From: Williamsia sp. 1138
GTDB lineage: Bacteria; Actinomycetota; Actinomycetes; Mycobacteriales; Mycobacteriaceae
DNA length: 64,000 bases
Assembly: GCF_002095435.2 (NCBI RefSeq)
Contig: NZ_MJEJ02000038.1
Coordinates: 62,001 to 126,000 of the forward strand
Direction of reading: 5' to 3'
Position numbers and translations under genes: made by a program. Below the pieces are notes generated by a model. It did no database searches. It saw nothing but the letters and a program-made list of their open reading frames with translations, and was not told the origin of the DNA. How positions within the stretch are numbered: position 1 is the stretch's first letter; each line of letters opens with the position of its first letter. This document shows, piece by piece, positions 17,848 to 26,348 of the stretch.

Positions 17848-18846
17848 TCAGTTGTGGGTGATGACGACTTTCCCGGCTTTTGTCTTACCGGCTTCGACGT
17901 AGGCGAGTGCTTCGACGGTCTTGTCGAACGTGAACGTGGAGTCGATGACGGGTCGTAGGTGGCCGGCGTCGTACAGCGCGGCCAGGTCGCGGAGCTGCTC
18001 TCCGCTGGGTTGCATGAAGAAGAACGAGTACTGGACGCCGCGTTTCTTTGCGGCGGATCGCACTTTGCGGCTGAGCAGGGACAGGATGACCTTGAAGGGT
18101 GCAGGGGCGCCGAGTTGGGTGGCGAATCCGGCGTCGGGTGGGCCGGTCACACCGATGTCCAGGCCTCCGGGGGCGAGGACGGTCAGGGTTTTCATGAGGT
18201 TGTCGCCGCCGACGGCGTCGATGGCGAGGTCGTAGCCCGAGTGTACGTCGGCGAAATCGGTGGTGCGGTAGTCGATCACGACGTCGGCGCCCAAGCTGGT
18301 GACCAGATCCGTCGACGCGCTTCCGGCGGTGGTGGCGACGTGCGCACCGAGGTGTTTGGCCAACTGGATCACGGTGGATCCGAGGCCGCCGGCGCCGGCA
18401 TGGACGAGGACCCTCTGACCGGGCTTGATGTGGGCCTTCTCGACGAGCATCTGCCACGCGGCCAGGGCGACGAGGGGGACCGCAGCCGCTTCTTCGAACG
18501 AGAGTGTTGTCGGATTATGGGCTGCGTCGTCCTGGTGGATGGCGATGTATTCGGCGAACGTTCCGATTCTCAGGTCGCGGGGTCGAGCATAGATCTCGTC
18601 GCCGATGGCGAAGTCGGTGACTTCGGAGCCGATGTCGGTCACGACGCCGGACACGTCGTGTCCCAGGATCATGGGCATCGGGTATTTGAGGAGTTGTTTG
18701 AACTCGCCACTGCGGACCAGGTGGTCGAGTGGGTTCACGCTGGCGGCAATTACTTTGACGTAGATGTCGCGCGGTCCGACAGCGGGTGTGGGTACCTCGG
18801 CGGCGTGAATCGGGCCTTTGTACGTGTCGATGACGAACGCTTTCAC
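17848..18846 (-). CDS. NADP-dependent zinc-free MDR oxidoreductase (quinone oxidoreductase-like)
   Basis: This 332-aa medium-chain dehydrogenase/reductase has the catalytic-domain pattern ILGHDVSGVV and the nucleotide fold HAGAGGLGSTVIQLAKHLGA. It lacks the structural-zinc cysteines of alcohol dehydrogenases, which places it with quinone oxidoreductases and enoyl reductases that use NADPH. It is the last gene of a minus-strand run after two alpha/beta hydrolases, 36 bases from the nearer one, so probably co-transcribed under the TetR operators near 20.7 kb. A role in reducing an alpha,beta-unsaturated or quinone-like intermediate is plausible; the substrate cannot be told. Confidence 0.8.
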   Translation of the reverse strand: MKAFVIDTYKGPIHAAEVPTPAVGPRDIYVKVIAASVNPLDHLVRSGEFKQLLKYPMPMILGHDVSGVVTDIGSEVTDFAIGDEIYARPRDLRIGTFAEYIAIHQDDAAHNPTTLSFEEAAAVPLVALAAWQMLVEKAHIKPGQRVLVHAGAGGLGSTVIQLAKHLGAHVATTAGSASTDLVTSLGADVVIDYRTTDFADVHSGYDLAIDAVGGDNLMKTLTVLAPGGLDIGVTGPPDAGFATQLGAPAPFKVILSLLSRKVRSAAKKRGVQYSFFFMQPSGEQLRDLAALYDAGHLRPVIDSTFTFDKTVEALAYVEAGKTKAGKVVITHN

Positions 18847-18882
18847 CGGATTCTTCTTTCTCGAGTCGGTTGATTACTGGGG

Positions 18883-19728
18883 TCAGGTGTTGTCGGGGCC
18901 GTCGAGGAACTCGAGGACCTCGGGTACGAACTCGCGGTAGTGCTGGAAGACGCCGCCGTGGCCGGAGTTGGGGTAGATCACGACTTTTGCGTTGGGCAGT
19001 CGGTTGGCCAGGTCCACCGAGTGTTCACTGGCGACCATCACATCGTGATCGCCGTTGGCCACCAGGACCGGGTGGGTGATTGCGGTCAGGTCATCGGGTG
19101 CAGCTTTGCCGCCGGCGATGATGGCCCGTAGCTGGGCGAGGCGCGCCTGCAGAGAGATGGTGGTGTCGCGGTCGGTGGTGCGTTCGGCAAGCCGGTCGAA
19201 ATACGCTGCGGCAGCTCGTTTGCCGTCGGGGGTACGTGGAAAGAACAGGTAGTTGCGGGCGTCTTTGCGGGTAACCGCCGCCTTGAGGTAGGCGCCGCCG
19301 ACGATGGTGGCCATCTTGTCGATGCCGCCGCCGCCACGCGGTCCGGTGCCTGCCAGCACGATCTTGCGCACGAGGTCGGGGGCCTCGAGCGCGACGACCT
19401 GGGCCACACCACCGCCAAGGGAGAAACCGAACAGGTCGACCTTGTTCACACCAAGGGCGCGGATGAAAACGATGGCGTCCGAGGCCATGTCGTCGATGGT
19501 GGCGGGAACTTTCGATCCGGATCCACCGACCCCACGGTTGTCGAAGGCGATGACCCGGTGTTTGCCGGCGACGCCGTCGATCACCCGGGGATCCCAATCG
19601 TCCAGGGTTGCGGTGAAGTGGTGCAGAAACACCACCGGCACACCGCCGGTGGGGCCGAGGTCGCGATAGACAAAGCGGACGCCATTGACGTCGATGTTCT
19701 TGGTTGGTGCGTTCTTCCAGTCGGTCAC
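18883..19728 (-). CDS. Alpha/beta hydrolase
   Basis: This 281-aa enzyme has the oxyanion-region motif FLHHFTATLDDWDPR, nucleophile GFSLGG, acid in ANGDHDVMV and histidine in NSGHGGVFQH. The HHF pattern in place of HG and the order of motifs match a family of hydrolases common in Gram-negative and Gram-positive aromatic clusters. It is strongly similar along its whole length to the neighbour at 19807-20697 (both carry NWDPRV-type, DNRGVGGSG and AGTGP segments), so the two arose by an old duplication. Cytoplasmic, no signal peptide. Substrate unknown; esters or lactones are typical. Confidence 0.8.
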   Translation of the reverse strand: MTDWKNAPTKNIDVNGVRFVYRDLGPTGGVPVVFLHHFTATLDDWDPRVIDGVAGKHRVIAFDNRGVGGSGSKVPATIDDMASDAIVFIRALGVNKVDLFGFSLGGGVAQVVALEAPDLVRKIVLAGTGPRGGGGIDKMATIVGGAYLKAAVTRKDARNYLFFPRTPDGKRAAAAYFDRLAERTTDRDTTISLQARLAQLRAIIAGGKAAPDDLTAITHPVLVANGDHDVMVASEHSVDLANRLPNAKVVIYPNSGHGGVFQHYREFVPEVLEFLDGPDNT

Positions 19729-19806
19729 AGGTGAACTTCCTCAGAGGTCGTGTGCAGGTCCGCAGCAGCAGGGGAGTGCGGCGAGAATGGCAGGAGTGCG
19801 GTGTGG

Positions 19807-20697
19807 CTAGGCCGCCAGGAACTCCAGTGCAGCGGGAACGAATTGGTCGTGTGCCTGGAAGATGCCGCCGTGCCCGGCGTCGGGGTAGACGCGCAGAGTG
19901 GCGTTCGGCAGCCGGCGGACCAGGTCGTAAGAATTGCTGGTCGGCACCATCCGATCGTCTTCCCCGTTGGCAACCAGCACAGGGTGGGTGATCACGCTCA
20001 AATCGGCCGGTGCCGCGGTGCCCCAGCTGTGGATCGCGCGAAGCTGAGTGCGGAAGGCTCGCAGCGAGATCTTCTTGTCGCGGTGGGTTGTCCGTTCACC
20101 CAAACGGGCGATGAACTCCCGCGACTGCGCTGTGCCGTGGGCGGTGCGGGTGAAGAAGAGGTTCTGCTTGGGGTCTTTACGCGTCAGCACGGCTGTGATC
20201 GAGTCCGCGTAGGTCACCCGGGTGACCTTGTCGATACCCGCGCCGCCGGCTGGACCGGTACCGGCGAGGATGATTCTGCGGACCAGCCCGGGGCGCTCGG
20301 CGGCGATGACCTGCGCGATGAATCCGCCCATCGAGAAGCCGAGCAGGTCAACCCTCTCGAAGCCAAGGGCGTCGATGACGGCGGTCGCGTCGCGTGCCAT
20401 CTCCTCGATGGTTGCCGGCGTTGTACCGCCCGAACCGCCCACGCCCCGGTTGTCGATGACGACCACCCGGTGCTGCGCGGCGATGCCGTCGACGACGCGT
20501 GGATCCCAGTTGTCCAGGGTGGCACCGAGGTGGTTCAGGAACACCACCGGGATTCCTTCGGCCGGCCCGTAGGCGCGGTAAACGAAGTCGGTGCCGTCGA
20601 CCGAGATCGTCTGGTTCGCAACGGTTGTCCACGATGTGGCCGGTGCCACGCCCGGCGATGCCGTGTCGTCCCGGTTGTCAGCGCTGTGGTGTGTCAT
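19807..20697 (-). CDS. Alpha/beta hydrolase, paralogue of the adjacent gene
   Basis: This 296-aa hydrolase has FLNHLGATLDNWDPRVVDGI, nucleophile GFSMGG, acid in ANGEDDRMVP and histidine in DAGHGGIF. The ATG at 20697 is chosen because GGAGG lies seven bases upstream; the frame stays open further but that would run through the operators. It is the first gene of the minus-strand unit with the paralogous hydrolase and the MDR enzyme. A palindrome lies 18 bases before the start, so the divergent TetR regulator very likely represses it. Confidence 0.82.
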   Translation of the reverse strand: MTHHSADNRDDTASPGVAPATSWTTVANQTISVDGTDFVYRAYGPAEGIPVVFLNHLGATLDNWDPRVVDGIAAQHRVVVIDNRGVGGSGGTTPATIEEMARDATAVIDALGFERVDLLGFSMGGFIAQVIAAERPGLVRRIILAGTGPAGGAGIDKVTRVTYADSITAVLTRKDPKQNLFFTRTAHGTAQSREFIARLGERTTHRDKKISLRAFRTQLRAIHSWGTAAPADLSVITHPVLVANGEDDRMVPTSNSYDLVRRLPNATLRVYPDAGHGGIFQAHDQFVPAALEFLAA

Positions 20698-20714
20698 GTG
20701 TGCCTCCGACTGTT

Positions 20715-20732
20715 GTAAACAGATCTGTGTAC
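20715..20732. promoter_or_regulatory. TetR operator copy 1 (near-palindrome GTAAACAGATCTGTGTAC)
   Basis: The 18-base site is a palindrome around AGATCT with one mismatched pair. It lies just upstream of the hydrolase start at 20697. The identical 18 bases occur again at 20761-20778. Confidence 0.8.
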
Positions 20733-20760
20733 TTGCACAGTAGGGCACCCTCGAGCAGAT

Positions 20761-20778
20761 GTAAACAGATCTGTGTAC
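20761..20778. promoter_or_regulatory. TetR operator copy 2 (identical to copy 1)
   Basis: It is an exact second copy, 46 bases start-to-start from the first, 48 bases before the TetR start at 20826. Identical sites serving two divergent promoters are the usual TetR arrangement. Confidence 0.8.
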
Positions 20779-20825
20779 TATTAGTGGGGCACGCAACAGT
20801 TCGAGTTGATTGGTCGGTGGTTTCG

Positions 20826-21410
20826 ATGGCAGAGGCAACGCAGGCCGGCAGTCCACGCCGGGGCGGTCGGGGGGCCCGGGACCGCATACTCGCGAGCGCG
20901 GCCGAACTCTTCTATGTAGAAGGAATCAATGCGACGGGCGTCGACCTGATCGCGTCCCAAGCTGACGTCTCCAAAAGGACTCTGTACAAGTACTTCCCGA
21001 GCAAGACTGTGCTGGTGGAGCAGTACCTGGCGTTTGTTCGCGAGATGGTGACCGACCCTCGGGAGGCTGACGCGAGTGGGCCGCGGGAACGCCTGATGTT
21101 GCTGTTTCCGGTCCCTGATCCGGGTGACGGCCTTATGCGCGGCTGCCCCTTCCACAATGCGGCGGTGGAAGCCGCTGCAGTGATGCCGGAGGTCGCGGAC
21201 TTCGTGCACGTGCAGAAGCAGGCCTTCGCAGCGGCGATCATCGAACTGTGCCGCGATTACGGCGCTGGCGATCCAGAGCTGTTGGGACACCAGATCGCGC
21301 TGCTCTACGAAGGCGCCGCGGCACTGTCGACATCGCTCGACGACCCCCAGCCCTGGGTGTACGCACGAACGACCGTCGAGATGCTGCTCGATCAATCGCG
21401 ACCCGACTGA
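20826..21410 (+). CDS. TetR-family regulator
   Basis: This 194-aa protein has an N-terminal TetR helix-turn-helix (ASAAELFYVEGINATGVDLI, then ADVSKRTLYKYFPSK) and a helical ligand domain containing RGCPFHNAAVEAAA, a pattern seen in TetR proteins of the YxaF/LmrA-like C-terminal group. It is divergent from two alpha/beta hydrolases and an MDR enzyme, with two identical palindromes between, so autoregulation plus repression of that operon is inferred. The ATG at 20826 follows a weak ribosome site; a GTG nine bases earlier is possible. Confidence 0.85.
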   Translation: MAEATQAGSPRRGGRGARDRILASAAELFYVEGINATGVDLIASQADVSKRTLYKYFPSKTVLVEQYLAFVREMVTDPREADASGPRERLMLLFPVPDPGDGLMRGCPFHNAAVEAAAVMPEVADFVHVQKQAFAAAIIELCRDYGAGDPELLGHQIALLYEGAAALSTSLDDPQPWVYARTTVEMLLDQSRPD

Positions 21411-21461
21411 GCCGAGGCGACGGCAGGACGTGCTCCCTGGAGATGGCCCAAGTCGGCTGGT

Positions 21462-22103
21462 TCAGCGTGGTGGGTCCACCTCGAGGATACGGTTGACCGC
21501 GTCGACGCCCAGGGCGGCGAGCGTCGCCACCAGCTCCCCGCGTTCGAGCGTCACGTCGCCGCGCAGCCAGAGCGCGACCCCCTCGGTGGTACCTCCGACC
21601 AGCACGCGGGCGATGAGCTGAGCTCGTGGGTCATCGGCACGATCGTCGGCGAGGAGAGTCAGCAGCTGGCTCACGAAATGGGCCACTGCATGATCTCGCG
21701 CTGCGCGGAGCCCGCGGTTTCCGGGCGCCTCGAGATACAGACGTGCGACCCGTGGATCGTCGAACGCGATGAGGATCTCTTCGACCGCGACTTCGATCAG
21801 TCGGGCTCTCGACGCGTCCTTGTCGAGTTTCGCGGTTGCCGCGGCGATCCGATCGGCCGCCTGTGAGAGCACGTCGGTCAGTGCCTCACCGGTGAGCTCG
21901 TCGAGATTGGAAAAGCTCAGGTAGAGATGCCGTTTGGAGACCGATGCGTGCTCACAGATCGCTCCTACGCTCAGCGATTCGATACCGCCCTCGTGGACGA
22001 GGTCGAGGACGGCCTCGATCAGCCGATGCCGGCGCGATAGTCGGCGTTCTGTAGCGCTTTGCCCACCGTAGTGTCGCCCGGCGGGCTCGGTGGTCGGCGT
22101 CAC
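21462..22103 (-). CDS. TetR-family regulator divergent from the LDI-like operon
   Basis: This 213-aa protein has a TetR DNA-binding domain at about residues 25-75 (LIEAVLDLVHEGGIESLSVG, then HASVSKRHLYLSFSNLDEL) and a helical C-terminal domain. It starts with GTG at 22103. The gene faces away from the small membrane ORF and the linalool dehydratase/isomerase-like gene, and a perfect GAAACCG/CGGTTTC inverted repeat lies between them. It is convergent with, and 51 bases from, the previous TetR gene, to which it is not closely similar. Control of the LDI-like operon is the simplest reading. Confidence 0.82.
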   Translation of the reverse strand: MTPTTEPAGRHYGGQSATERRLSRRHRLIEAVLDLVHEGGIESLSVGAICEHASVSKRHLYLSFSNLDELTGEALTDVLSQAADRIAAATAKLDKDASRARLIEVAVEEILIAFDDPRVARLYLEAPGNRGLRAARDHAVAHFVSQLLTLLADDRADDPRAQLIARVLVGGTTEGVALWLRGDVTLERGELVATLAALGVDAVNRILEVDPPR

Positions 22104-22187
22104 GTGCTCATAGTGCCAGTGCCGGTGACCTGGTGTCTTATGCCGGTCCGAACGTTGACGGCGAGCGACGCACCACCTACGCTAACC

Positions 22188-22209
22188 GAAACCGAAACGA
22201 CGCGGTTTC
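22188..22209. promoter_or_regulatory. Probable TetR operator, perfect inverted repeat GAAACCG-N8-CGGTTTC
   Basis: GAAACCG at 22188-22194 and CGGTTTC at 22203-22209 are perfect complements with an eight-base spacer. The site ends 15 bases before the start of the small membrane ORF (22224), so binding would block that transcript. An extra ACCGAAAC overlaps the left arm. Confidence 0.6.
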
Positions 22210-22223
22210 AGATGGAGGTTCCG

Positions 22224-22388
22224 ATGCTGTGTTGCACGATCTTGCTGCTGCTGATGGTCGGCCTGCGCAAACTCTTCGTCATCGCCTCGTGCACCGGGCG
22301 AGAGGTCTCGTCGGCGACGGCGATGCCGCCGGCCGCACGGCGGGTCGTCACAACAGACGAGCCGGTGTCCGCGGGGTTCGGGCGATGA
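22224..22388 (+). CDS. Small membrane protein, 54 aa, coupled to the LDI-like gene
   Basis: The reading MLCCTILLLLMVGLRKLFVI gives one N-terminal membrane helix with a Cys-Cys pair, followed by a short hydrophilic tail. GGAGG at 22214-22218 is five bases before this ATG, which decides the start over an ATG at 22212. The stop TGA overlaps the ATG of the next gene (ATGA at 22385-22388), so translation of the two is coupled. I do not recognise a family. It may help insert or anchor the downstream membrane-bound enzyme, but that is a guess from position and topology. Confidence 0.6.
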   Translation: MLCCTILLLLMVGLRKLFVIASCTGREVSSATAMPPAARRVVTTDEPVSAGFGR

Positions 22389-24313
22389 GCTCGACGCCAG
22401 TAGTGCGGCCGGGTGAGCGTGTTCCGGCCCGGTTGTTGCCGAGTTCGCGCCCGGTGTTGTCGCCCGTGACGAGAGGCAAGTTCGGCCGAGTCGCGGTGGT
22501 GTACGCGCTGCTGTGGTCCGGTGGTCTGCTGGTCGCCGCCACCGGCAACACGGTTGCCGGGGTTGCGGCCATGGGGCTGCTGCTTCCCGGCGGTGGGCAT
22601 CTGGCATCAGGTCATATCGCACATGCAGCAATGGCGCTGGCGGCGTTCGGACTCGCCGTACTGGTTTGGTGGATGATCGGCGCGGTCATCGCCCCGATTG
22701 CCGTGTGGTTGGCGTTCCTGCTCGAAGCGGCGATGACACATTCCCATTCGCACCTGTCGATCACCTGGATCGCGATCACAGCCGGTCTGGTCCCGTGCAT
22801 CGTGGTGGTCGCTTTCGCCGTGCATCTGCTGCGTCATCGCCACCAGGTGGTGGTCGCGCGCCGAGTGAACACCGAACTCGCACATGTCACCTTTGTGCAG
22901 ACCGCGGTGCCGTCGACTCCCGAACCGTCAGTCGGTGAGGCCACGGCGGATGACCTTGCGCATCTTCGCTTTGCGCTCGACCTTGCTTTGCAGCCACTGT
23001 CGGAATTCGCGGGCTTCGATCGCCGCGATCAGTTCCGTGAGGCGGCGCTTCGTTACCAACTCTGCGTCCTGGGTTACGCGCTGTCGATGTACCGATACAC
23101 CGCAGCGCCGGCGTTCGCCGGTTATCTGGCCGAAGCTCAGGAGCAGTCGATCCTCAAAATGGGGGACAAGCGGGTCTGGGGTTACTGGGCACTGGAAAAC
23201 GCTTGGGGACGCATGTCTCTCGGCCGCGATCCGGTCGACAACCACGACAACGTGATGCTGACCGGATGGCAGGGAGCCGCGGTCGGGATGTACGAGAGCT
23301 TCGGCGACAACCGCTTCTCTCGGCCAGGTGGTCTGACCTACACCTGGTCCGACAGCCAACAGTATCGGCATGATTTTCACGACCTGGCGGAATCCATCCA
23401 CCGCAACATGCGCCGGTCGGCCTACACACTGTTCTCCTGCGAACCACGCTGGATCTATCCCGTCTGCAACACCTTTGGTGTCAACACCCTCGTCGCGCAT
23501 GATCGGTTGCACGGTACAGACTTCCATGCCGACCTCAGCGAGCCGATCGCGCGAGCGTACGAACAGGAGTTCACCCGCCCGGACGGCAAACTCATCGGTG
23601 TCCGTAACGAGACCCTGGGGCTGTCGTGGAACATCTGGGCCAGCGACGGTGTCAGCCTTCCCACGACCTACTGGATGAACGCCTTCTTGCCCGACCAGGC
23701 ACATCGGGCATGGTGGCTGACGAAGCGGAACTCGCTCGAGTTCGACGGAGAGCGCTATCGGCTCCCGCGAACGGCAGCCAACCGATGCGATGTCGGCAAC
23801 TACTCGTTCGGTAGCGACTCGTTTGCCCACACCTTCCTGTCGCTGACAGCTCGCGAGATGGGCGATGACGAGATCGCAGACAACGCATTCGCCTACGTCG
23901 ATGAGAAAGAAGACGTCGAACGCTCCGCCGGCGTCGCTCGGTATGAAGGACTGTCGACGCAAGGCAACTTGTACTCGTTGCTCTCACGCTTCTCCCGGCC
24001 GGCCGCCAATCGAGACTTGATCGGCGCGGGCCTACCCGCCCATTGGCTCGCGGGTCCACGTCTTGCCGAGGCCGCGTACCCAGATGTTCTGGTGGCCCGC
24101 GCCGTCACCGACGGTCGAGCACTTGATTTGGTCCTCTATCCCGGCGATGGTGGCGTTCGCACGACAGTGGTGGTCGATCAACTCCGGCCGCACCACCGAT
24201 ACGCGGCGCTGGGAACGCTCGATGCCACGGTCGAAGCAGACCGCCACGGCCGGGCACGCGTAGATCTCGACATCGAAGGACGCACCGTTGTCCGAATGGA
24301 GCCCACCTCGTGA
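22385..24313 (+). CDS. Linalool dehydratase/isomerase-like protein with N-terminal membrane domain
   Basis: The 642-aa protein has about four transmembrane helices in residues 30-160, then a large catalytic domain resembling linalool dehydratase/isomerase (LDI) of Castellaniella. Family landmarks are YRYTAAPAFAGYLAEAQ, VWGYWALENAWG, DNVMLTGWQG, FGDNRFSRPGGLTY and CEPRWIYPVC. The two cysteines in the last motif (Cys352 and Cys361, nine apart) match the spacing of the LDI active-site pair Cys171/Cys180. Known LDI isomerises geraniol/linalool and dehydrates linalool to myrcene without cofactors. The gene is followed by an MpaB-family gene with a four-base overlap. The substrate here may be a terpenoid alcohol or another allylic alcohol. 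Confidence 0.75.
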   Translation: MSSTPVVRPGERVPARLLPSSRPVLSPVTRGKFGRVAVVYALLWSGGLLVAATGNTVAGVAAMGLLLPGGGHLASGHIAHAAMALAAFGLAVLVWWMIGAVIAPIAVWLAFLLEAAMTHSHSHLSITWIAITAGLVPCIVVVAFAVHLLRHRHQVVVARRVNTELAHVTFVQTAVPSTPEPSVGEATADDLAHLRFALDLALQPLSEFAGFDRRDQFREAALRYQLCVLGYALSMYRYTAAPAFAGYLAEAQEQSILKMGDKRVWGYWALENAWGRMSLGRDPVDNHDNVMLTGWQGAAVGMYESFGDNRFSRPGGLTYTWSDSQQYRHDFHDLAESIHRNMRRSAYTLFSCEPRWIYPVCNTFGVNTLVAHDRLHGTDFHADLSEPIARAYEQEFTRPDGKLIGVRNETLGLSWNIWASDGVSLPTTYWMNAFLPDQAHRAWWLTKRNSLEFDGERYRLPRTAANRCDVGNYSFGSDSFAHTFLSLTAREMGDDEIADNAFAYVDEKEDVERSAGVARYEGLSTQGNLYSLLSRFSRPAANRDLIGAGLPAHWLAGPRLAEAAYPDVLVARAVTDGRALDLVLYPGDGGVRTTVVVDQLRPHHRYAALGTLDATVEADRHGRARVDLDIEGRTVVRMEPTS

Positions 24314-25194
24314 AACTACGTCCCGGTCACCTCGTCTCCCGACGGATCAACACGTTGGATCCGGTCGCCGACGCCGCCGAAATAGCTCGGCTGTCCCTGG
24401 TCACCTTGCACGGCAATCCATCTCTCACCTACGCCCTGTTCACTGTCGCGTTCATGAAACAGGTGGCGGTTCCGACCATGGCCCGAATCCTGTACCGCCG
24501 CGGGGGTGGGGACATCATGCAGTTCCCGGCGAGGCGCAACGACGACACCCTGTTGTTCTTCGGGCAATTACTCGATCATGGGCCGACGTCGCCGACCGGG
24601 CGTGCATGGATCGCGCGCCTGAATGAGATCCACGCGCATTTCCCGATCCGCAACGACGACTCGTTGTACACACTCTCGACCCTCGCACTCGATCCACACC
24701 GGATCACCTCGGACCTCGCGCATTCCCCCTTCACTACAACAGAATTGGAAGCGCAGTGGCGCTTCTGGCGCTCGGTGGCCGAACTGCAGGGTCTCGACGG
24801 CCTGCCTGAGACACGCGAAGCGCTCGAGAGATGGGCACGGTCCTACGAGCAACAAGAGTTCGCACCGACCATCGAGGGCCGTGCCGTGGCTCGCTCGCTG
24901 ATCGAAGCGTTCGCAGAGCGTGTTCTGCCCCAACACCTGAGGCCGTACGCGGACCACATAATCTCGGCGTTCTGTCCACCGAATCTCCGGCAGGTTCACG
25001 ACCTCCCGCACCCCTCACGGCCCTTGCAACTCGCGACCCGAGTGGCAGTCGCCACGTACGCTGGGTCCACGCCGCTACGCCTGGTCGACCTCGACCGATC
25101 CATGGTCAACACATTCGGAGTCCGAAAATACGGTGAGCGAGAACCGTCCGACGTCGGCTATCAGAGGTCACAGCGCGAGGATCAACCCAGCTGA
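24310..25194 (+). CDS. MpaB / rubber-oxygenase-like family protein (DUF2236-type)
   Basis: This 294-aa soluble, mostly helical protein starts with GTG at 24310, overlapping the LDI-like stop. The central segment GRAWIARLNEIHAHFPIRND with later LDPHRI and ELEAQWRFWRSV resembles the catalytic domain of the MpaB / latex-clearing-protein superfamily, where Arg and His residues near R..L..iH bind or face a heme. It could oxidise or cleave an unsaturated product made by the LDI-like enzyme. The match is by motif impression only, so the family call is moderate and the reaction is unknown. Confidence 0.55.
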   Translation: MKLRPGHLVSRRINTLDPVADAAEIARLSLVTLHGNPSLTYALFTVAFMKQVAVPTMARILYRRGGGDIMQFPARRNDDTLLFFGQLLDHGPTSPTGRAWIARLNEIHAHFPIRNDDSLYTLSTLALDPHRITSDLAHSPFTTTELEAQWRFWRSVAELQGLDGLPETREALERWARSYEQQEFAPTIEGRAVARSLIEAFAERVLPQHLRPYADHIISAFCPPNLRQVHDLPHPSRPLQLATRVAVATYAGSTPLRLVDLDRSMVNTFGVRKYGEREPSDVGYQRSQREDQPS

Positions 25195-25273
25195 GGAGCC
25201 TGTTGCGACGATCCACTGCGGCAGGAGTCGATGTGCTCAGGGCTCGGCGTGATGCAGCCCTGCGCTCAGTACG

Positions 25274-25996
25274 TCATGCACCCGGGCTGCGGGTGGTGTG
25301 AGTGGAGCTGTCTTCACCTCTGGTCAGTGGTGGGAGGTGTTCGATCCGCCCGGCGACGCGGGCACACAACCGGCTCGCCGAGCGCGCCAAGTCCGCGAAC
25401 CGCGTCTGCGTCCGGGAATGACTGTCGAGCCGGTCGCGGGACCTGTCCAGGATGGTGAGCGGGGCTGCTGCCAAGACGTTGCCCGGGGGCCTGCGGGCGA
25501 CGACCGGGTGGGGGCGGGTTGGGGCGCTGCGGCGCACCGCTTCCCACGCCAGGCCCAGTCGTACGAGGTCGACGGCGCTCGCGTGCTGCTGTAACCGTGG
25601 CAGGAGGTGGTCTTCCTCGTCGCGTACATCCTCACGCAGAAGCTCGGCGATCGTGGCAAAGAGGTCATGGTGTTGCCGGGAGTCGACATCGAGTAGTTCG
25701 AGGGCGGTGAACCTTTCGTTGATCTCTTGGTGTTCTTGTTCGATCTGCAGGGTCAGCTGTTCACCGTCGGGCACGTTGCGACGGATGAAAGGCCAGAGCA
25801 CGGACTCCTCGGCGAAGGCATGGGGAAAGACCAAGCGGCACAACCTGGTCAGCAGCTCTTGACGCTCGTCGCCGTCGGCCAGATCGATGGAACTGATCAG
25901 CCGGTCGAGCTCGATGTGGTCTCGTTTTTGGCGGGTCAGGACGCTGCGTGGTCCGCCGAGCTGGGTGTCGGACTGCTGCGAGAGTGAGACATACAT
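25274..25996 (-). CDS. Hemerythrin-like HHE domain protein
   Basis: This 240-aa protein has an HHE cation-binding four-helix bundle at about residues 20-160: KRDHIELDRLI, PHAFAEESVLWPFI, EQEHQEINERF and DVRDEEDHLLPRL supply the His and Glu ligands for a diiron site. Such proteins sense or store oxygen, nitric oxide or iron. The C-terminal 80 residues are basic and proline-rich with no clear fold. AGGAGG precedes the ATG at 25996. It is divergent from the Mn catalase, which suggests a shared oxidative-stress role. Confidence 0.8.
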   Translation of the reverse strand: MYVSLSQQSDTQLGGPRSVLTRQKRDHIELDRLISSIDLADGDERQELLTRLCRLVFPHAFAEESVLWPFIRRNVPDGEQLTLQIEQEHQEINERFTALELLDVDSRQHHDLFATIAELLREDVRDEEDHLLPRLQQHASAVDLVRLGLAWEAVRRSAPTRPHPVVARRPPGNVLAAAPLTILDRSRDRLDSHSRTQTRFADLARSASRLCARVAGRIEHLPPLTRGEDSSTHTTRSPGA

Positions 25997-26134
25997 GGGT
26001 ACCTCCTCGTACTGAGTCGGCCACAGGTACGACCAGGTGCCGACGCATTCGAACGCGAGAATGCCACGGCATTTTGTATGGCTGTGGTGTTCATGCCCCT
26101 CATCGAGGCGCGATAAACCTTCATGGTTCACGCG

Positions 26135-26162
26135 GGTTTGAACTCGCCGGGACGGGGGGATA
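26135..26162 (+). promoter_or_regulatory. Possible SigF/SigB-type stress promoter for Mn catalase
   Basis: GGTTT at 26135-26139 is followed after 17 bases by GGGATA at 26157-26162, close to the general-stress pattern GTTT-N15-17-GGGTA known in mycobacteria and relatives. It is about 190 bases upstream of the Mn catalase start. The rest of the 350-base gap between hemerythrin and catalase shows no gene. Confidence 0.35.
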
Positions 26163-26348
26163 CTGGTGACATCCAAGTGGCGGTCGGGGAATCGTCCTGG
26201 CGTGTTCTTGGGTGCTTTCGGTGCGCTACGGCGGCCATGGCGCGGGTCTGACCCTGGCTCGCCTCCCATCCATGTACTCGTGTGCACTCTTTCGGTGCCT
26301 CCAGTCTGCGGGCACACATTCGGTGGCTATCTTGTGAATGGAGCCAAC

